A DNA stretch of 24,766 nucleotides from DAOTVC01 sp034437215 (GTDB lineage: Bacteria; Chloroflexota; Anaerolineae; B4-G1; SLSP01). Position numbers and translations under genes: made by a program. Below the pieces are notes generated by a model that ran no database searches, was not told the DNA's origin, and worked only from the letters and a program-made list of their open reading frames with translations. Shown piece by piece: positions 1 through 4,771 of the stretch (within the stretch, counting starts at the first letter, position 1; every line of letters starts with the position of its first letter). Location: positions 1 through 24,766 of the forward strand of contig DAOTVC010000140.1 of the NCBI GenBank assembly GCA_034437215.1, given 5' to 3'.

Positions 1-1
1 G

Positions 2-769
2 GCTGCCTCGCCTCTTGCGGCGCAGTGGCGCCTGTGGCCTCATATGCTGCGCGGCTGGCGTGCCTACAATCACGCGGCTCGTGTCTCTCATCAGACCTTC
101 TACACGCTCGAAGGAGATCTGTATGACATCGAAGTGCCAGATATGGCGCCTTTCGGGCGATGGATGGGTGAGCGCACGCGCTTGAGCCTCTATGTTGAGC
201 GCGAGTATCCGGTCACTGTGGAGTTGACCTATTCGCGACCGCAGATCCTTGATGCTGAAGATCTGCACTTCAGTTACAATGGTCAACCGTTGACTGCCAG
301 CTTCGAGAAGCTAACTGAGAATGAGCGTGAGGTGCAGTGGCGCGTGCGCTTAGACATACCAGCTGATGCACACCAGATCTATCCAAATACATTGGAAATC
401 TTCGCTAGCACCTGGATTCCTGATGAGTTAGGTGATCCTAGAAGTTTGGGCTATTTCTTGACCGAGGTGGCTAGCGGGCAGGCAGAGATCCCTGTGACCT
501 TTCGGGATCTTCACCTGCCCCGTCCGCTGCCCCTAACCATGGCTTATCCTTGGAGCTGGCAGTCTCAGCTGTGGTTCTACAATCCGGCAAACGCGCGACC
601 CGCCGATGTTTGGCCCTGGTACATTTGGACCAGTGGCCTTCCGTTAGCCCAAGCCCAGGCCTTTATCCTCGTCTGGGGGGGGGCGTTGACCTCCGGCTTG
701 CTGTTGAGTGGTTGGCACTTCTCGAAGGTCCTGCAGGTCACCGGATCTCGAAGAAGGGCCGGGAAGTAG
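2..769 (+). CDS. C-terminal part of a membrane-anchored extracytoplasmic protein, function unknown (5' end outside window)
   Basis: The frame is open from the first complete codon of the window, so the ATG at 44 is probably internal and the gene starts upstream. The visible 255 residues are mostly a beta-rich region with many aromatic residues and no recognised catalytic motif. They are followed near the C-terminus by one hydrophobic segment (AFILVWGGALTSGLLLSGW) and a short basic tail ending RRRAGK. This pattern fits an extracytoplasmic domain anchored by a last transmembrane helix with the tail inside. The gene converges on the FGE-fold gene that follows. I do not recognise the family. It could be the tail of a larger multi-pass protein like the glycosyltransferases further right, but no homology to their tail domain is evident. 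Base composition is lower in GC than most of the window (bases 361-420 are 27/60 G+C). Confidence 0.7.
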   Translation, partial: AASPLAAQWRLWPHMLRGWRAYNHAARVSHQTFYTLEGDLYDIEVPDMAPFGRWMGERTRLSLYVEREYPVTVELTYSRPQILDAEDLHFSYNGQPLTASFEKLTENEREVQWRVRLDIPADAHQIYPNTLEIFASTWIPDELGDPRSLGYFLTEVASGQAEIPVTFRDLHLPRPLPLTMAYPWSWQSQLWFYNPANARPADVWPWYIWTSGLPLAQAQAFILVWGGALTSGLLLSGWHFSKVLQVTGSRRRAGK

Positions 770-789
770 GTCTCTCATAGCGGCGATGT

Positions 790-836
790 CTGAGGGCCGT
801 GTGCACATTTGAAGCTCTCAGTCTTTCTCGCTTTCC
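790..836 (+). terminator. Possible intrinsic terminator after the left-edge gene
   Basis: CTGAGGGC (790-797) can pair with GCTCTCAG (814-821), including one G-U pair, leaving a 16-nt loop. A pyrimidine-rich run with several Ts (822-836) follows. The hairpin lies 20 bp after the stop codon at 769, between two convergent genes. The large loop makes this a weak call. Confidence 0.3.
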
Positions 837-854
837 GAGTCGTGGTGCTTGTGT

Positions 855-2219
855 CTATCTATAGCGAAGAACTGTGGGCAGATAGTAACGGTTGGTTGTC
901 CCCAACAGGGCGTAAGTGCCCATCTGGTCAATTTGCGCTACGATGAATCTCGGATAGACCCCTGTGATGGTAAAGGGCGTAGTAATCCAGCCGCTGGGAC
1001 TCAAGTAGTAGAGCCGGATAGTCTCCTCTTTGACTCCCAAGGTCTCCCGGTACCCTACCAGCAGCTGTAAAGGTGGGGGAGCAGGATCGTCGCTGGAGAT
1101 GGTAAAAAAGTGATCGATCCCCTGAAGCTCGTCCTGAGCCCCGGGATAGATTTCGTAGGTGACGGTGAAGGTTGTATCGCCGCTCACTGTGCCCGTGGGA
1201 ACGTGGAGTACGGTCAGGTGTTGGTCGTACGCCTGCCACAAATAAGCTCCCTGCGCGTCTACAACCCGGCTGTCCGGTTCGGGCAGCGGGGTCGGAGTGA
1301 GGGTAGGAATTGGAGTGGGGGTTGGTGTTCCCCCGGGGCCCGCCGAGCGGGCACAACGGAAGCCGATGCGCTCGGTCTGGTAGATGTTGGCCTCATCAAT
1401 TCTGACCCAGACATTGTTTCCCTCAATGTGTTGGTCGGCCCACGATCCTCCTCGCACCAGCTTCTCACCCTTGGCGCCGCCGTCGGAGGGCCCTTGGGGG
1501 TTGAAGTAAGCAGCATCCGGGTAGTAAGGCTTCTGGTAGAAGTCACTCACCCATTCCCGTACATTGCCCACCATGTCCAGAGCTCCGTAAGGACTGGCGT
1601 TGTTGGGATAGCTGCCTACAGCGACGGTATCTCCCACACAGGGGTTTAGGCGATAGGGATCTCCGGAAGCGATGTAGGCGAAATTGATGCGATCACAGGT
1701 TGGGGCCTCGTTGCCCCAGGGATACCAGCGGAGATCCGTGCCCCTGGCGGCCTTCTCCCATTCGGCCTCTGTGGGAAGACGTTTGCCCGCCCATTGACAG
1801 TAGCGATGGGCCCGCACCCAGTCCACATGGATGACCGGATGGTGGTTGTACGCCGGGTTGGTGTAGTAGTCGGGGCGGGACGCTGAACGCTCTTTGAGGG
1901 GAGGCTGACAGGCGCCGGCGGTCACGCAGGCTCTGTATTGGGCGTTCGTGACCTCAGTTCTGTCGATGTAGAAGGCGTCCAGATAGGTGAGGGTGATGGG
2001 ACTTGCATCGTTATCGCACTTACCGTTGTTGAAATCATATGTACAGCCGCGTCCGAACTCTCCCGCCGGAACATAAACTTCACTGTCGGCCCTCGCGAGA
2101 TCAACTTGTTCTCTTCGGTAACCCTCTCGGCTCGCGAGGGATGAGGGCGGCCAAGTAATTATCGCTACAAAAGCAAGTGCCAGCAAGCAAAAGAGGGTAT
2201 GCTTATCCCTGCTTGACAT
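855..2219 (-). CDS. Secreted FGE/SUMF1-fold protein, probably non-catalytic, with Thr-Pro linker and C-terminal domain
   Basis: The protein has 454 residues from the ATG at 2219. This start is chosen because AAGGAG lies 4 nt upstream; an in-frame TTG at 2237 would add six residues but overlaps that ribosome site. A basic N-terminus and hydrophobic stretch (LFCLLALAFVAIITW) form a signal peptide. Residues about 48-290 are an FGE-sulfatase domain: YVPAGEF, YIDRTEVTNAQY, the block LPTEAEWEKAARG, WYPWGNE, DMVGNVREWVSDF, VRGGSW and GFRCA. In true FGE the segment after the RGGS block holds the copper-binding cysteine pair. Here that segment (RGGSWADQHIEGNNVWVR) has no cysteine, so sulfatase activation is unlikely and a binding or structural role is more plausible. 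A TPTPTP-type linker (about 297-313) leads to a beta-rich domain ending in YYLPTVLRYR. It is the gene downstream of the glycosyltransferase operon, beyond a hairpin. Confidence 0.88.
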   Translation of the reverse strand: MSSRDKHTLFCLLALAFVAIITWPPSSLASREGYRREQVDLARADSEVYVPAGEFGRGCTYDFNNGKCDNDASPITLTYLDAFYIDRTEVTNAQYRACVTAGACQPPLKERSASRPDYYTNPAYNHHPVIHVDWVRAHRYCQWAGKRLPTEAEWEKAARGTDLRWYPWGNEAPTCDRINFAYIASGDPYRLNPCVGDTVAVGSYPNNASPYGALDMVGNVREWVSDFYQKPYYPDAAYFNPQGPSDGGAKGEKLVRGGSWADQHIEGNNVWVRIDEANIYQTERIGFRCARSAGPGGTPTPTPIPTLTPTPLPEPDSRVVDAQGAYLWQAYDQHLTVLHVPTGTVSGDTTFTVTYEIYPGAQDELQGIDHFFTISSDDPAPPPLQLLVGYRETLGVKEETIRLYYLSPSGWITTPFTITGVYPRFIVAQIDQMGTYALLGTTNRYYLPTVLRYR

Positions 2220-2223
2220 GGTA

Positions 2224-2229
2224 CTCCTT
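2224..2229 (-). promoter_or_regulatory. Ribosome binding site that fixes the FGE-fold start
   Basis: On the minus strand AAGGAG stands 4 nt before the ATG at 2219. It favours that ATG over the in-frame TTG at 2237, which lies upstream of the site. Confidence 0.6.
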
Positions 2230-2310
2230 ATCATCAAGGTCTCGCAGTCGAGAAGAGTAGCGGTTCATATCGTTCCTTTCCGAATGGACACCTATCAGGG
2301 TGAACTTCAA

Positions 2311-2338
2311 TGCCGGCTCGGTTGTGGCAGAGCCGGCA
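2311..2338 (-). terminator. Hairpin terminator candidate at the end of the glycosyltransferase operon
   Basis: TGCCGGCTC (2311-2319) and GAGCCGGCA (2330-2338) form a perfect 9-bp GC-rich stem with a 10-nt loop, starting 3 bp after the stop codon at 2342. In the direction of transcription it is followed by TTGAAGTT, only a partial U-tract. It is therefore a reasonable but imperfect intrinsic terminator separating the operon from the FGE-fold gene. Confidence 0.55.
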
Positions 2339-2341
2339 CGG

Positions 2342-4762
2342 CTACCGGTGGACTTCGAGCTGCCTCTCCAGCAGGTCACCGGACACAGTTATAGCGAGAT
2401 TGCTGAGATCGTTAAGCCAGTAGACGCCGGTTCTTAATGTGTACTCCTTGGGGAGCAGTGTTGGGGGAACCTCCAGCCGATGGCGTTGGATGAAGAGGTC
2501 GCCTTTCTGCCAATGTGCGCTGGGGAAGCCCAGCCCATCCCCCACAGCAACTGGCTGCCCCACGTCGTCGAGGAGATGCAGCTTGATAGAGAGCGGTCGG
2601 TCGGGAGGGGCCAGGACCTTCCAGTAGGTGAGGACGTCCACCTGCTCGCCCGCGGCTGCCTTCTCCGGAGCACTAAATCCCAGAAAGGAGAGCCGTCCTT
2701 CCAGATCCACGCCCCTGCTCTCCGCTGGCTCGATAGCGCAGTCTGCGCACTCCCAGAGCGCAAAAGCGGGGAGTTCGCCGGGTGTCGGTTGCACGTAGCT
2801 CAACGTCAGTTTCGGCACGACTGGGACGGGCAGCCAGGTGGGCAGCCCTGCGCGCCCGTCGCTCTCGGTGGGCCAACGCAGCCCCTGCTGAGGGGCGATA
2901 GCGCGGGCGTACCAGCCGGGTTGTCGACCTCCTCCGGGGAGCACCCAACTCTCGTCGCAGTTGAAGCGCACCTCACGCAGGTCGGCGATTCCCAGTCCCT
3001 CCTCGACGACCGGCGTGGGCAGGGGCGCTACCGGTTGGGTGCACTGCGCGATCCACGCTCCCGCCAGGGGCTCGACCTCGTAGAGAAAGATGGCGTAGCC
3101 GACCTTGTGGAAGGGCTCCCGGTGCCGGAACCAATCAAAGGTGGGCGGATAGGGCAGGGGCACACCATCGAGGGTCGTTGCACTGATGGCATAGAGCCCT
3201 GCGGGCGGGTTGAAGCGCCGGGGCAGAACCGGCGGGGCGCCCGTCATCGGTACGAGGGGTTCGTACTCGACGCCGTAGGCCGCCGGGTCGTAGAAGGTGA
3301 AGGCCGAAAGTTTGACACTTCCCAAGTCGTGGGCTGCCTGATACTCCGCTAGCGCTTTGAACGTCTGTCCCCAATCGGTGTTGGAGTCCGCCAGAAAGCG
3401 CCAGCCCGACTCCGGCCCACCTGCCAGCTCGTTGAAGAAGGCCAGGTAGTGCGGGGAGACGCGCAGCGTGCCGAGAGCCTGCCAACCGAGCAGGGCAGTA
3501 AGGAGTAGGTAGTAGGGAAGTAGGGGATGACGAGGCATTGGAACAGCTTTGCGCGATAGAGATCCTGCACTTCCCGCAACGGCTAGGTATAGAAACGGCA
3601 ATACGGGCAGCAGGTGGCGGTAGCCGATGTTCAGGGGACTGGTGAGGCTGGCAAGGGCGTAGAGGGCGGGGAAGAGCATAAGGAGTAGGGAGTCGGAAGT
3701 AAGGAGTAGGGAGAGACGCTTCTTACGCCATACGCAATACGCAATCTGTCTCGCACCATAAACAAGTGCGATCGAGCCCAGGACGAGCGCCGGCAGCGGG
3801 GTCTTCACGAGGAAGGCGACGGGGAAGTACTGCCACCAACCCTGCATGCTGTTCTGACCCAGCAGAAAGGCCTCGCGACCGTAGTCCAGATTCGATTGAA
3901 GCCGCAGCCACCGCTCCAGGTGACCGGCGGCAGGTAGGGGCAGGGTACCGCCGAGCGCCGTCACGGGCCGCAGCTCGAAGCCGTAAAGCGCCCACAGGAC
4001 GAGCAGGGATACCCCGACCATGCCCGCGTAGGAGAGCAGTGGGTGCAGGGCCCTACGCCATCCTACATGGCGGAGCGTGCCTATCCGCGTCAAGATCAGC
4101 AGTAGTGCAAGGACGGGGTAGAGCAGCAACGACGTCAACTTCGCACCCTGGGCCAGGCCCAGCAGCAGGGCTGCTGTCCACCAGCGGCGCGGCGTAGGGG
4201 CCCTCAGGTAGTCAAGAAAGGCGAGCGTGGCCCAGAAGATGAAGGCCGTCGCCCCCAGATCGGTCGTGGCGAGGCTGCCGTGGGCCAGCACGTTCGGCGC
4301 GAAGGCCAGGAGGCTCAGGGAGACGAGAGCGGCGCGGGATCCGAACCGGCGCCTCGACCAGCCGTAGAGGCTCGCCCCCAGCAGCACCGTGAGGAGCGTC
4401 ACTGGCACGCGGGCGGCGACCACCACGCGGTCGAGAGGGCGGTAGGCTAGAATCGTGCCCTGTGCCACCTGGATCAGGTCCCCGGTAGCGTAGCCGGGGG
4501 CCTCTTCCGGCGCCGGCAGATCGGGGATGAGGAGCAGGGGCCACGCCAGGAGGGCCTTGACCAGCGGTGTGTGCTCGTCGAAGAGGCGGAGGTTGCCCGT
4601 CCGCACGTACTCGTAGCCGCTGGTGATGTGAAAGCCTTCGTCTACCGTGGCGGAGAGGGCTACGACGGCCGAGAGCAGCTGGGCAAAGAGGATCAACAGG
4701 AGGAGGAGGGGCAGGAGTCTCTCAACTACATACCGGAGTCGGCCGCCTATCTCAGTTCCCAT
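2342..4762 (-). CDS. GT39-type (PMT_2/ArnT-like) membrane glycosyltransferase with C-terminal beta domain, tandem copy A
   Basis: 806 residues. Members of this GT-C family move a sugar from a polyprenyl-phosphate carrier to an acceptor on the outer face of the membrane. The first TM helix (about 16-37) is followed by the loop motif TVDEGFH with the expected acidic pair D41-E42. Further hallmarks are an HTPL block, YFPVAFLVKTPLP, NIGYRHLLPVLPF and the post-membrane block FFNELAGGP...DSNTDWGQ seen in the PMT_2 group. Residues about 685-806 form a soluble beta-sandwich-like tail (DRPLSIKLHLLDD, PVAVGDGLG, YTLRTGVYWL). The ATG is preceded by GAGGAG at 5 nt spacing, which overlaps the stop codon of the upstream paralogue (gap 9 nt), so the two are probably co-translated. 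Three heptanucleotide repeat tracts lie within the coding sequence. Sugar and acceptor are unknown. Confidence 0.9.
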   Translation of the reverse strand: MGTEIGGRLRYVVERLLPLLLLLILFAQLLSAVVALSATVDEGFHITSGYEYVRTGNLRLFDEHTPLVKALLAWPLLLIPDLPAPEEAPGYATGDLIQVAQGTILAYRPLDRVVVAARVPVTLLTVLLGASLYGWSRRRFGSRAALVSLSLLAFAPNVLAHGSLATTDLGATAFIFWATLAFLDYLRAPTPRRWWTAALLLGLAQGAKLTSLLLYPVLALLLILTRIGTLRHVGWRRALHPLLSYAGMVGVSLLVLWALYGFELRPVTALGGTLPLPAAGHLERWLRLQSNLDYGREAFLLGQNSMQGWWQYFPVAFLVKTPLPALVLGSIALVYGARQIAYCVWRKKRLSLLLTSDSLLLMLFPALYALASLTSPLNIGYRHLLPVLPFLYLAVAGSAGSLSRKAVPMPRHPLLPYYLLLTALLGWQALGTLRVSPHYLAFFNELAGGPESGWRFLADSNTDWGQTFKALAEYQAAHDLGSVKLSAFTFYDPAAYGVEYEPLVPMTGAPPVLPRRFNPPAGLYAISATTLDGVPLPYPPTFDWFRHREPFHKVGYAIFLYEVEPLAGAWIAQCTQPVAPLPTPVVEEGLGIADLREVRFNCDESWVLPGGGRQPGWYARAIAPQQGLRWPTESDGRAGLPTWLPVPVVPKLTLSYVQPTPGELPAFALWECADCAIEPAESRGVDLEGRLSFLGFSAPEKAAAGEQVDVLTYWKVLAPPDRPLSIKLHLLDDVGQPVAVGDGLGFPSAHWQKGDLFIQRHRLEVPPTLLPKEYTLRTGVYWLNDLSNLAITVSGDLLERQLEVHR
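3497..3525 (-). repeat. Heptanucleotide repeat tract, AGTAGGG family
   Basis: About four 7-bp units read on the plus strand (AGTAAGG, AGTAGGT, AGTAGGG, then a shifted AGTAGGG). They lie in frame inside the GT39 gene and encode roughly residues 413-422 (LLPYYLLLT), the start of a late membrane helix. The paralogue next door carries a different repeat family at the same position. Confidence 0.75.
3677..3711 (-). repeat. Heptanucleotide repeat tract, AGTAGGG family
   Basis: Five 7-bp units: CATAAGG, AGTAGGG, AGTCGGA, AGTAAGG, AGTAGGG. They encode about residues 350-361 (SLLLTSDSLLLM), the beginning of a membrane helix. The same family occupies the same residue numbers in the paralogous gene (6062-6096). 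Confidence 0.8.
3725..3745 (-). repeat. Heptanucleotide repeat tract, ACGCAAT family
   Basis: Three clean units (ACGCCAT, ACGCAAT, ACGCAAT), exactly 21 bp or 7 codons, encode residues 340-346 (QIAYCVW) in a loop just before the previous tract. A decayed relative is found in the paralogue at 6109-6136. Confidence 0.75.
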
Positions 4763-4771
4763 TGGCGCTCC

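Noticed and set aside
2240..2253. Small hairpin TCTCG-CAGT-CGAGA before the FGE-fold gene
   Set aside because: The 5-bp stem with no T-run or conserved context is too short to call a regulatory element.
2220..2310. Promoter for the FGE-fold gene
   Set aside because: I looked for paired -35 and -10 hexamers on the minus strand and found only matches of four or fewer positions at poor spacing.
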